Shown piece by piece: positions 8,025 to 16,199 of a DNA stretch of 64,000 nt. The notes below the pieces were generated by a model that saw nothing but the letters and a program-made list of their open reading frames with translations, was not told where the DNA came from and searched no databases. Position 1 is the stretch's first letter, and the number at the start of each line of letters is the position of its first letter. Location of the stretch: NCBI GenBank assembly GCA_044464765.1, contig JBIQKZ010000001.1:239940-303939 (forward strand), written 5' to 3'. The translations under genes were made by a program, and so were the position numbers. Origin of the DNA: JBIQKZ01 sp044464765. Lineage in GTDB: Bacteria; Pseudomonadota; Gammaproteobacteria; Burkholderiales; Burkholderiaceae_B.

Positions 8025-11000
8025 GCAAGCCGATGACGACTCCTTCTGAACACAAGCGCTGGCAATTCTGGATTGACCGGGGCGGCACCTTTACCGACAT
8101 CGTGGCGCGCCGGCCCGATGGGCGGCTGGTCACGGCCAAGCTGTTGTCCGAGAACCCGGAGCAATACCCGGATGCGGCGGTGGAAGGCATACGCCAACTG
8201 TTGGGTGTGCGGCACGATGAACCTGTACCGGTCGAGCGCATAGAAATCGTGAAGATGGGCACCACCGTGGCCACCAATGCCTTGCTCGAGCGCAAGGGCG
8301 AGCGTGTGCTGCTGGTGGTCACCCGGGGCTTTCGCGATGCGTTGCGCATCGGCTACCAGAACCGTCCGCGCCTGTTCGATCGCGAGATCATCTTGCCTGA
8401 GTTGCTGCACGAAGACGTGGTTGAAGTCGACGAGCGCCTGGCGGCAGACGGTTCGGTGGTGCGGGCGCTGGATGAAGCGGCGGCCCGCCAGGCGCTCCAG
8501 CAGGCCTTCGATCGCGGTTTCCGAGCGGTGGCAATTGCATTGATGCATGGGTATCGCAATGGTGCGCACGAAACGGCGCTGGCCCGGCTGGCGCACGATG
8601 TGGGCTTTACCCAAGTGTCGAGCTCGCACCAGGTCTCGCCGCTGATCCGTTACGTGGCCCGTGGCGACACCACGGTGGTGGACGCCTATCTGTCGCCCGT
8701 GCTGCGGCGTTATGTCGATCGCGTGGCGGCCGCTTTGCCCGGGGTGCGTCTTCAGTTCATGCAATCCAGCGGCGGCCTGACAGACGCGCATGCTTTTCAG
8801 GGGAAGGATTCAATCCTGTCAGGTCCGGCGGGCGGCATTGTCGGCATGGCCGGCATTTCCCGCATCGCAGGATTTGACCGTGTCATTGGCTTCGACATGG
8901 GCGGTACGTCCACTGACGTCTCGCATTACGCCGGCGAATATGAACGCGCTTTCGACACCTTGGTGGCCGGGGTGCGCTTGCGCGCGCCCATGATGAGCAT
9001 CCACACCGTTGCCGCGGGTGGTGGTTCCATTCTGCAGTTCGATGGCGCCCGCTTGCGGGTAGGGCCTGAATCCGCCGGCGCGAATCCCGGGCCGGCCTGC
9101 TACCGTCGTGGCGGCCCGCTGACCGTGACCGATGCGAATGTTATGTTGGGGCGTATTCAAGCGCATCATTTCCCGGCGGTGTTCGGTCCCAATGCCGACC
9201 AAGAGCTGGATGCCGGCATTGTTCGTGAACGCTTTACCGAACTGGCCGGCCAGGTCAGCCGGGAAACCGGCCGCGACATTACCCCCGAGCAGCTTGCGCA
9301 AGGCTTCCTGGAAATAGCGGTTGCCAATATGGCCAACGCGATCAAGCGCATTTCGGTTCAGCGCGGCTACGACATTACTCGCTACACCTTGACGACGTTT
9401 GGCGGTGCGGGTGGTCAGCACGCTTGCCGGGTGGCCGATCAATTGGCCATGCCCAGGGTGCTTGCGCACCCGCTCGCGGGCGTCCTGTCTGCCTATGGCA
9501 TGGGCCTTGCGGCATCCACCGCCATGCGCGAACGGTCCGTGGAGCTGTCCTGGACAACGCAGGGCGAGCGTCAGGCGCGCGATGTGCTGGACGAGCTGGA
9601 GCGCGCGGCGCGTGAAGACCTTGAGTCGCAGGGGATTGCCGCCGACGATATCCGGGTGGAGCGTGAGCTGCATTTACGCTACGAAGGAACGGACACGGCC
9701 TTGCCCATCCTCCTGGATTCCACCGACGCGATGCTCGAGGCGTTCCAGAAGGCGTACTTGCAGCGTTTTTCATTCTTGATGCCTGGCCGCAAGCTGGTGA
9801 TTGAGTCAGCTGTGGTGGAAGCCATTGGGGCGGAGGCCGGCCTTCACGCGCCGGCCGACACGGCGCAAGACGCTGCAGGCAGTCCGCCGGAGCTTGTGGC
9901 GGCCGACACTGTACGAATGTACGTGGATGATGGCTGGCGTGATTGCCCCTTCTATCATAGTGCGGACCTTGCGCCCGGCCATGTGATTATCGGCCCGGCC
10001 ATGATCGTCGACGCCAATGCCACGACCGTGGTCGATTTGGGCTGGCGGGCCACCGTCACGCCGCGCGCCGACATCGTGCTGGATCGACATATCGCGCGGC
10101 CGATGCGCCACGCCGTGGGCACCCAGGCCGACCCCGTCATGCTCGAGATTTTCAACAATCTGTTCATGTCGATCGCCGAGCAAATGGGGTATCGCCTGCA
10201 GAACACCGCGCACTCGGTCAATATCAAGGAACGCTTGGATTTTTCCTGCGCCATTTTCGATGCGTGCGGCGATCTCGTCGCCAACGCGCCGCATATCCCT
10301 GTGCACCTGGGATCCATGAGCGCCAGCATCCAGGCGGTCATTCAGTCAAATGCGGGGCAATTGCGCCCTGGCGACGTCTATGTGCTGAACAACCCGTACG
10401 CGGGCGGCACACACCTGCCTGATGTCACCGTGGTGACGCCGGTGTTTGATGCACAGGGCCGCGACATTCTGTTCTACGTTGGCTCGCGAGGCCATCATGC
10501 GGATATCGGCGGGCTGTCGCCCGGCTCGATGCCGCCTGACTCGCATACGATCGACGAAGAGGGTGTGCTGATCACCAATTTCAAGCTGGTCGAAAACGGC
10601 CGCATGCGCGAGGCTGAAATCCGCGACGTCTTGTCCAGCGCGCGTTACCCGGCCCGCAATATCGAACAGAACCTGGCCGACCTGCGCGCCCAGGTCGCAG
10701 CCAACGAAAAAGGCCGGGAAGAGCTGCTGAACATGGTGGACGCCTTCGGGCTGGATGTGGTGCACGCCTATATGCGCCATGTGCAGGACAATGCCGAAGA
10801 GTCCGTGCGACGCGTTATTGCCACCTTGAAAGACGGTGAATTCACCCAGTTGCTGGACAATGGCGCGCGCATCCAGGTCAGGCTGACCGTCGACCGCGAT
10901 TCGCGTAGCGCAACACTGGACTTCACCGGCAGCTCGGGCCGTCTGCCCAACAACTTCAATGCGCCGCGCGCGGTGACCACAGCCGCTGTGCTGTATGTCT

Positions 11001-11686
11001 TTCGCACCATGGTGAATGACGATATCCCCATCAATGCGGGTGGCCTGAAACCTTTGACGCTGGTGGTGCCCGAAGACTCCATGTTGAATCCCGACTACCC
11101 CGCTGCCGTCGTGGCGGGCAATGTGGAAACCTCCATGTGTGTCACCAATGCCTTGTACGGCGCTTTGGGTGTCATGGCGGGCAGTCAGCCGACCATGAAC
11201 AACCTGACCTTTGGCAATGCAACCTACCAATATTACGAAACGATTTCGGGTGGGTCGGGCGCAGGCGGCAATTTCGACGCCGACGGGCGCCTGATCGGCG
11301 GCTTCAACGGCACATCGGTGGTGCAGACGCAGATGACCAATTCCAGGCTGACCGATCCCGAAGTCCTTGAGTTGCGTTTTCCCGTCCGGTTGGAGCGCTA
11401 CATTATTCGCCAGGGTTCGGGCGGCCAAGGCCGCTGGCATGGCGGCAATGGGGGTATACGCACCATTCGCTTCCTTGAGGCCATGACGGTTTCAACCCTG
11501 TCCAACGGCTGGATTCACCCGGCGTTTGGGGCCGAAGGCGGTCAACCCGGCGCGGTGGGCAAGTCGCGGGTCATCCGCGGCAACGGCCAGGTCGAAGAAC
11601 TGGCGCATGCCGACCAGGCCGAATTGCAGCCAGGCGACATGTTTGAAATAGAAACGCCCGGGGGCGGTGGTTATGGGAGCGCTTGA
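8021..11686 (+). CDS. Fused hydantoinase A/B (5-oxoprolinase family) protein
   Basis: 1221 residues, the length of fused 5-oxoprolinases. The N-terminal HyuA-like half (to about residue 700) has the actin-like ATPase motifs DRGGTFTDIVA near residue 20 and GFDMGGTSTDVS near 293. The HyuB-like half begins near DPVMLEIFNNLFMSIAEQMG and contains RLDFSCAIFD and the glycine-rich QGSGGQGRWHGGNGG segment. Members cleave cyclic amides such as hydantoins and 5-oxoproline with ATP, or carboxylate ketones. With an ABC importer and a redox pair in the same operon, the likely job is hydrolysis of an imported or oxidised lactam-like compound. The exact substrate cannot be assigned. Confidence 0.83.
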   Translation: MSKPMTTPSEHKRWQFWIDRGGTFTDIVARRPDGRLVTAKLLSENPEQYPDAAVEGIRQLLGVRHDEPVPVERIEIVKMGTTVATNALLERKGERVLLVVTRGFRDALRIGYQNRPRLFDREIILPELLHEDVVEVDERLAADGSVVRALDEAAARQALQQAFDRGFRAVAIALMHGYRNGAHETALARLAHDVGFTQVSSSHQVSPLIRYVARGDTTVVDAYLSPVLRRYVDRVAAALPGVRLQFMQSSGGLTDAHAFQGKDSILSGPAGGIVGMAGISRIAGFDRVIGFDMGGTSTDVSHYAGEYERAFDTLVAGVRLRAPMMSIHTVAAGGGSILQFDGARLRVGPESAGANPGPACYRRGGPLTVTDANVMLGRIQAHHFPAVFGPNADQELDAGIVRERFTELAGQVSRETGRDITPEQLAQGFLEIAVANMANAIKRISVQRGYDITRYTLTTFGGAGGQHACRVADQLAMPRVLAHPLAGVLSAYGMGLAASTAMRERSVELSWTTQGERQARDVLDELERAAREDLESQGIAADDIRVERELHLRYEGTDTALPILLDSTDAMLEAFQKAYLQRFSFLMPGRKLVIESAVVEAIGAEAGLHAPADTAQDAAGSPPELVAADTVRMYVDDGWRDCPFYHSADLAPGHVIIGPAMIVDANATTVVDLGWRATVTPRADIVLDRHIARPMRHAVGTQADPVMLEIFNNLFMSIAEQMGYRLQNTAHSVNIKERLDFSCAIFDACGDLVANAPHIPVHLGSMSASIQAVIQSNAGQLRPGDVYVLNNPYAGGTHLPDVTVVTPVFDAQGRDILFYVGSRGHHADIGGLSPGSMPPDSHTIDEEGVLITNFKLVENGRMREAEIRDVLSSARYPARNIEQNLADLRAQVAANEKGREELLNMVDAFGLDVVHAYMRHVQDNAEESVRRVIATLKDGEFTQLLDNGARIQVRLTVDRDSRSATLDFTGSSGRLPNNFNAPRAVTTAAVLYVFRTMVNDDIPINAGGLKPLTLVVPEDSMLNPDYPAAVVAGNVETSMCVTNALYGALGVMAGSQPTMNNLTFGNATYQYYETISGGSGAGGNFDADGRLIGGFNGTSVVQTQMTNSRLTDPEVLELRFPVRLERYIIRQGSGGQGRWHGGNGGIRTIRFLEAMTVSTLSNGWIHPAFGAEGGQPGAVGKSRVIRGNGQVEELAHADQAELQPGDMFEIETPGGGGYGSA

Positions 11687-11753
11687 AGCCCCATTGAAGG
11701 CGGCGCGGATGATCGAGTGATGCGGCGCGGATAAGCGGATTGCGCGCAGATAG

Positions 11754-11772
11754 CCGGTTGCTTTAGAACCGG
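11754..11772. terminator. Weak hairpin between convergent genes
   Basis: CCGGTT (11754-11759) can pair with AACCGG (11767-11772) around a seven-base loop, followed by ATTACTTTAAA. There is no clear T-run, so this is only a possible bidirectional terminator between the hydantoinase gene and frmR. Confidence 0.25.
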
Positions 11773-11773
11773 A

Positions 11774-12058
11774 TTACTTTAAATAAGTGCGCAAAATCTT
11801 CATCAGCGCATCGATTTCCGCATCGGGATCGACAACCGCCGGGCGTGCTTCATTTTCCGAGCCGAACAGCTCGCGCAGATGGCTGTCGAGGACTTCAGCC
11901 ATTAAACCGTTCGCCGCGCCTCGAAGCGCGGCGATTTGCTGCAGCAGGGCGCTGCAGTCGGTTCCTTCCTCGACCGCCCGCTCAAGGGCCTCGGCTTGGC
12001 CCTTGATGCGGCGCAAGCGCGTAACAGCGCGCTTTTTGGCTTCCGGCGAGTGAGGCAT
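11774..12058 (-). CDS. frmR: Formaldehyde-responsive repressor FrmR (CsoR/RcnR family)
   Basis: 94-residue all-helical regulator, encoded 8 bases downstream of frmA on the same strand. Residues expected for formaldehyde sensing are present: Pro2 (MPHS), Cys35 in EEGTDCSALLQQ and His60 in VLDSHL. In E. coli FrmR, formaldehyde cross-links Pro2 to Cys35 and releases DNA. The RRIKGQAEALERAVEEG segment is the family hallmark. Here it sits after the structural gene rather than before it as in E. coli, which still allows feedback control through the operator candidate at 13279-13295. Confidence 0.88.
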   Translation of the reverse strand: MPHSPEAKKRAVTRLRRIKGQAEALERAVEEGTDCSALLQQIAALRGAANGLMAEVLDSHLRELFGSENEARPAVVDPDAEIDALMKILRTYLK

Positions 12059-12066
12059 GAAAGGCG

Positions 12067-13176
12067 TTAATAGTTGATGACGGTACGGATGGATTTACCC
12101 GCATGCATCAGGTCGAACGCTTCGTTGATGTCTTCCAGCCCACGCGTGTGCGTGACGAACGGAGCCAGGTCGATGTCGCCCTTCATGGCGTCTTCGACCA
12201 TGCCGGGCAACTGGGAGCGGCCCTTAACCCCGCCAAAGGCGGTGCCCAGCCAACGGCGGCCGGTAACCAACTGGAAGGGCCGGGTGGAAATTTCCTGGCC
12301 CGCGCCCGCAACACCGATAATGACCGACTGGCCCCAGCCGCGGTGAGCGCACTCAAGCGCGGCGCGCATGACGTTGACGTTGCCGATGCACTCGAAGGAG
12401 TGGTCGACGCCCCATTCAGTCATTTCGACGATGACCTGCTGGATGGGCTTGTCGTAATCCTTGGGGTTGAGGCAGTCGGTTGCGCCAAAGGTCTTGGCCA
12501 GTGCGAATTTGTCGGGATTGGTATCAATGGCGATGATGCGGCCGGCTTTTGCCTGGCGTGCCCCCTGGATGACGGCCAGGCCGATTCCACCCAGACCGAA
12601 CACGGCAACGCTATCGCCCGGCTGCACCTTGGCGGTGTTGTGCACCGCGCCGATGCCCGTGGTAACGCCGCAGCCCAGCAGGCAGACGTGCTCGGGGTTT
12701 GCGTCGGGGTTGACCTTGGCCAGGGACACTTCGGCCACAACGGTGTACTCGCTGAACGTCGAGCATCCCATATAGTGGTAGATGGGCTGCCCTTTATAAG
12801 AGAAGCGCGTGGTGCCGTCGGGCATCAGGCCCTTGCCTTGCGTGGCGCGAACCGACACGCAAAGGTTGGTTTTGCCCGATTTGCAGAACAGACACTCGCC
12901 GCATTCGGCCGTGTACAACGGAATGACGTGATCGCCCGGCTTGACGCTGGTGACGCCTTCGCCGACTTCTACGACGATGCCTGCACCTTCATGGCCCAGC
13001 ACGGCGGGAAACACGCCTTCAGGATCTTCGCCCGACAGGGTGAAGGCGTCGGTGTGGCAGACGCCGGTGCTTGTGATCTTGACGAGAACCTCGCCCTTAC
13101 GAGGCGGTTCGACGTCGATTTCGACGATTTCCAGAGGCTTTCCGGCCTCGAAAGCGACAGCTGCGCGTGATTTCAT
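12067..13176 (-). CDS. frmA: S-(hydroxymethyl)glutathione dehydrogenase / class III alcohol dehydrogenase
   Basis: 369-residue zinc- and NAD-dependent cytosolic enzyme that oxidises S-hydroxymethylglutathione to S-formylglutathione. Visible motifs are the catalytic-zinc region GVCHTDAFTLSG, GHEGAGIV, the structural zinc cysteines in CGECLFCKSGKTNLC, and the nucleotide-binding GLGGIG. The length is normal for class III ADH. It is co-transcribed with frmR; the hydrolase completing the pathway is at the left edge of the window. Confidence 0.95.
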   Translation of the reverse strand: MKSRAAVAFEAGKPLEIVEIDVEPPRKGEVLVKITSTGVCHTDAFTLSGEDPEGVFPAVLGHEGAGIVVEVGEGVTSVKPGDHVIPLYTAECGECLFCKSGKTNLCVSVRATQGKGLMPDGTTRFSYKGQPIYHYMGCSTFSEYTVVAEVSLAKVNPDANPEHVCLLGCGVTTGIGAVHNTAKVQPGDSVAVFGLGGIGLAVIQGARQAKAGRIIAIDTNPDKFALAKTFGATDCLNPKDYDKPIQQVIVEMTEWGVDHSFECIGNVNVMRAALECAHRGWGQSVIIGVAGAGQEISTRPFQLVTGRRWLGTAFGGVKGRSQLPGMVEDAMKGDIDLAPFVTHTRGLEDINEAFDLMHAGKSIRTVINY

Positions 13177-13278
13177 GGCTTGATCCTTGAATAAAGAGAT
13201 AGGACATCCGGCAGACGGAAATGCCGGCCCAAGAGCAATATAAGAACAGATTGTTGGCTCATCTGTCTAATACCTTTA

Positions 13279-13295
13279 ATACTGACGGGGAGTAT
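13279..13295. promoter_or_regulatory. Candidate FrmR operator
   Basis: ATACTGACGGGGAGTAT is a perfect 5-bp inverted repeat (ATACT/AGTAT) around a G-tract, 103-119 bases upstream of frmA. RcnR/FrmR-type repressors recognise AT-rich inverted repeats flanking a G/C tract. On the minus strand a -35 like TTGCGA (13302-13297) and a -10 like TATTAA flank or overlap it, so binding would block the frmA-frmR promoter. The promoter boxes are only approximate (15-bp spacing). Confidence 0.5.
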
Positions 13296-13367
13296 ATCGC
13301 AACATGCTCGGGGAGGGTATCGAGGTGCGGCGAAGGTTGCGGGACAGCCCGTGCGTCGCGCGTGGTT

Positions 13368-15266
13368 TCAGACGCATGGCAAAGCCATATCTACCGTCAG
13401 GCCCTGTCCTTGAGGGGAGGAGGCGTATAAGCTTCCCCCGTGTGCCTGCACGATGCGCTGGGTGAAGTGGTAGCCCAGTCCGCTGCCTTTTTTACCCAAT
13501 GACGTTCCCGCGCGAAAGTACGGCGTTCCCAGTTGGGCCAGCGCCTCTTGGTCCAGACCGGGGCCATGATCCACCACCCGTATCCGCAAACCCGCGTGTT
13601 CCATTTTGGCATGGATCTCCACCTTGCTGTCGACAGGAGAGTACCGCAAGGCATTGCTTACCAGGTTGTCCACGGCAGCGCCGAACAAGGTCTCGTCAAC
13701 ATTGAACGAGACATCCTCCGGACACATCGTAAGTTCGATGCGTGATTCATCCGCTTCGCTTTGTTGACGGATGATGGTTTGCAATAAAAGTTTTATATTG
13801 CACGGCTTGCGCGACGCGGCAACGCCACGGTGTTCCAGTCTTTCCACCAGCAGGAAGTTGTCCACGAGGCTGGAAAGTGCTGCTGCATTGGCACGAATGC
13901 GTCCCAAGCGCTGGGTCTCGGACGGCGGGAGCCCGGGCGCCTTGATCTGTATCATTTGTGCGGAACGATCAATGGCCGCCAGCGGGTTGCGAAATTCGTG
14001 CGACAGCATGGCCACGAATCGCCGTTGCTCTACCGTTCTTTCCCTTGCCAGAGAGGCTTCCTGTTCGGCGGAAGCCTTGTCTCTTTGCAATTGGCGCAGG
14101 CGCAGCGCCATGCCGTAGCTCATGACCAGCACATGGACCAGCGACGCGATTTGATACAGGTTGATCGTGACGATGTTCTGGGCCAGGAAACCCTGGTTTC
14201 CAGCGGTATTGACCAAGGTGCCCAGCGCCGGAATGATGAAGGCAATGAAGTACAGCATCAGCTCTACCTGGCGCTTGCGCAACCAGAAGATCAGGAGCAC
14301 AGCCATGCTGATCAGGAAGTTCGCGCTATTAAGCACGTTGGCCAGCTTGACGATGACCAGCAGCCACGGCGCCACCAGTGAGGGCATCAGTGCGAACGGA
14401 AGCAGCCCCAGATTGAGCCAGAGGGTAAACCAATACAACTGATGGATTTTGGGATAGTGGTGTTTCAGGTCCAGTAGCCGGTCCCACATCAGTACGATGG
14501 ATATGGCTCCGCCCAACCAGCCAATGCGTGGCAGTGCGTCGGTGATCCACGCGCCATGGCTGCTGAGCAACACCGGTAGATAGCCGTTGGTTCCAAGATG
14601 AAAAAGCATCAGGGACGCCACATACCCAGCATAGGCGGCCATGGGCACGTCGCGCAGCCGCACCCCCAGGATGGTGTACAAAATGATCGTAATCAGCAGA
14701 ATGCCAAAATACAGGCCCCGGTAGAAGTTATCCAGGGTTTCGTGGGCGCTGAATGCCGCGGGTTGCCAGAGTTCTGCCTGGACATTGATGGCGTTGTTCG
14801 TGCGCACCCGGAAATAGATTTGCGCGTTCTCGAACACCTCGAACGGCAGGGCAAAAAGGCGGGTTTGCAATGGGCGGTTTTCAAACGGCCGGTAATAGCC
14901 CATGGCATAGTGCTTGAAATCGCCGTCCTGTTTTTCCACCCAGATATCTACGTCTTCCAGTTCGGGTGAACCGATAGCCAGGATCCAGCGCGGCGGTGCA
15001 TCAGGCGCAGGGCTGATCTGAACACGAAACCAATGGGCGTCGCCGCTATAGCCCAGGCTGCGAAAATCGGGCAAACGTTGGAAATCCTGCCCCCGCACCG
15101 CGTCAAAAGGCAGCGCATTCGTCTGATCCCGAAAATACTCCAGCCGACCCTCCAGCGATACATGTGGCGTTTGCTTCTGCAAGGGCAAGGCAACGCCGGC
15201 AGTGGCCGCGGGCGCCAGCATTGACATGAATGCCAGGAACAACAGCCAGCCCGCGATCCGGTTCAT
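13368..15266 (-). CDS. 7TMR-DISM sensor histidine kinase
   Basis: 632 residues. A signal peptide (1-23) is followed by a periplasmic 7TMR-DISM sensing domain (about 30-170), seven transmembrane helices (about 180-390), a short coiled linker, HisKA with the phosphorylated His423 in MLSHEFRNPLAA, and a HATPase domain with NLVSNALRY, DHGPGLD and GSGLGYHF boxes. The DISM sensor fold resembles carbohydrate-binding modules, so the signal may be an extracellular glycan or other small ligand. Its start overlaps the stop of the response-regulator gene (ATGA), so the two form a two-component pair translated in sequence. Confidence 0.88.
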   Translation of the reverse strand: MNRIAGWLLFLAFMSMLAPAATAGVALPLQKQTPHVSLEGRLEYFRDQTNALPFDAVRGQDFQRLPDFRSLGYSGDAHWFRVQISPAPDAPPRWILAIGSPELEDVDIWVEKQDGDFKHYAMGYYRPFENRPLQTRLFALPFEVFENAQIYFRVRTNNAINVQAELWQPAAFSAHETLDNFYRGLYFGILLITIILYTILGVRLRDVPMAAYAGYVASLMLFHLGTNGYLPVLLSSHGAWITDALPRIGWLGGAISIVLMWDRLLDLKHHYPKIHQLYWFTLWLNLGLLPFALMPSLVAPWLLVIVKLANVLNSANFLISMAVLLIFWLRKRQVELMLYFIAFIIPALGTLVNTAGNQGFLAQNIVTINLYQIASLVHVLVMSYGMALRLRQLQRDKASAEQEASLARERTVEQRRFVAMLSHEFRNPLAAIDRSAQMIQIKAPGLPPSETQRLGRIRANAAALSSLVDNFLLVERLEHRGVAASRKPCNIKLLLQTIIRQQSEADESRIELTMCPEDVSFNVDETLFGAAVDNLVSNALRYSPVDSKVEIHAKMEHAGLRIRVVDHGPGLDQEALAQLGTPYFRAGTSLGKKGSGLGYHFTQRIVQAHGGSLYASSPQGQGLTVDMALPCV

Positions 15267-16015
15267 GGGGTCAGCCCGCAGCGTCCGCTGAATATATAGC
15301 CCTTGCCGTAACTGGGCCGCAAGGGAAACTCTATGCCGCAGGCGGCAAGCACCTTGCGCCGCAGGCGGCTGGCGGTGTTGTCCAGATTGCGCAAGTTGGA
15401 CAGCGTGTCCTGCTTTTCCAGGCGCAACAACAAGGCCTTGCGGGCGACCGCCTGGCCCGGGCGCTCAAACAACATCGACAGCACCATCACTTCGGCGTGG
15501 GTCAACTGCATTGTCCGTCCATTGGGCGCTGTCACGATCCATTGTCGGGCATGCAGATGCCAGGCATCTTCGCACGTTGCGTCGCTCCCGGTCTCGTCGG
15601 TCTCGTCGGTCGCGGCGTCACGGCTCAGCCGTCGTTGCACGCTATGGCATGTTGCCTCGATCACTTCCAGCGAGCTGCGTTTGGAAAGATACACGTCGGC
15701 CCCGGCCTCCAGGCCAAGGACATGGTCATGGCTTGAATCCAGCGCGGTCAACATGATGATTTCCGGTGGCGGGTTTCCGTTGTTGTGCGCCTGTGTTCGT
15801 ATCTGCTGTGCGACCTCAAGTCCGCTCATCCCCGGCAATGCGACATCCAGCAGCAGCAAATGAAAAGAGGCGGCCGGCCAGGCGCTGAGAAACGACTCGC
15901 CGCTAGAGAAACCGTGGGCAATAAAGCCTTTCAAATTCAAGAACTCCACCAGATCGGCGAGTAATTCCGGACTGTCTTCCACCACCGCAACATGAAGGGG
16001 AAAGGAAGGTGACAT
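15263..16015 (-). CDS. OmpR/PhoB-type response regulator
   Basis: 250 residues from ATG 16015; the frame extends upstream, but those codons lie in the AT-rich promoter region and lack receiver-domain similarity. The receiver domain has acidic residues in VVEDSPELL, phospho-acceptor Asp57 (LLLLDVALPG), Thr90 and Lys112. A winged-helix output domain follows from about residue 150 (HAEVMVLSMLFERPGQAV, then NTASRLRRKV and PSYGKGYIF). It is translationally coupled to the kinase and divergent from the lipoprotein gene at 16200, a likely target. Confidence 0.88.
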   Translation of the reverse strand: MSPSFPLHVAVVEDSPELLADLVEFLNLKGFIAHGFSSGESFLSAWPAASFHLLLLDVALPGMSGLEVAQQIRTQAHNNGNPPPEIIMLTALDSSHDHVLGLEAGADVYLSKRSSLEVIEATCHSVQRRLSRDAATDETDETGSDATCEDAWHLHARQWIVTAPNGRTMQLTHAEVMVLSMLFERPGQAVARKALLLRLEKQDTLSNLRNLDNTASRLRRKVLAACGIEFPLRPSYGKGYIFSGRCGLTP

Positions 16016-16069
16016 AAGGAAAAGTTCAGTAATGAGAAGGAAAAAATAATACTCCCAACTCCTGCGCGT

Positions 16070-16135
16070 TGACAGAATTTGCCTGTATTTGACAGAAATT
16101 AGTTCACCACGCACAGCAAGCCGATTTTTATAATT
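16070..16135 (+). promoter_or_regulatory. Direct repeats TTGACAGAA upstream of a TATAAT box
   Basis: Identical nonamers TTGACAGAA occur at 16070-16078 and 16090-16098, 20 bases apart (two helical turns). A perfect TATAAT follows at 16130-16135, but no -35 is present at 17-bp spacing. This arrangement fits a promoter for the lipoprotein gene that depends on an OmpR-type activator bound at the direct repeats, most simply the regulator encoded divergently. Confidence 0.5.
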
Positions 16136-16199
16136 GTTACGTAGTTGTTGCGGAACGGAGTCGCGCCTGCGCACGTTCCATTTTCAAAGGACGAAGAAG

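Noticed and set aside
12103..13170. Long plus-strand open frame opposite frmA (355 codons)
   Set aside because: It is a GC-driven shadow of frmA; the minus-strand protein is a clear class III alcohol dehydrogenase.
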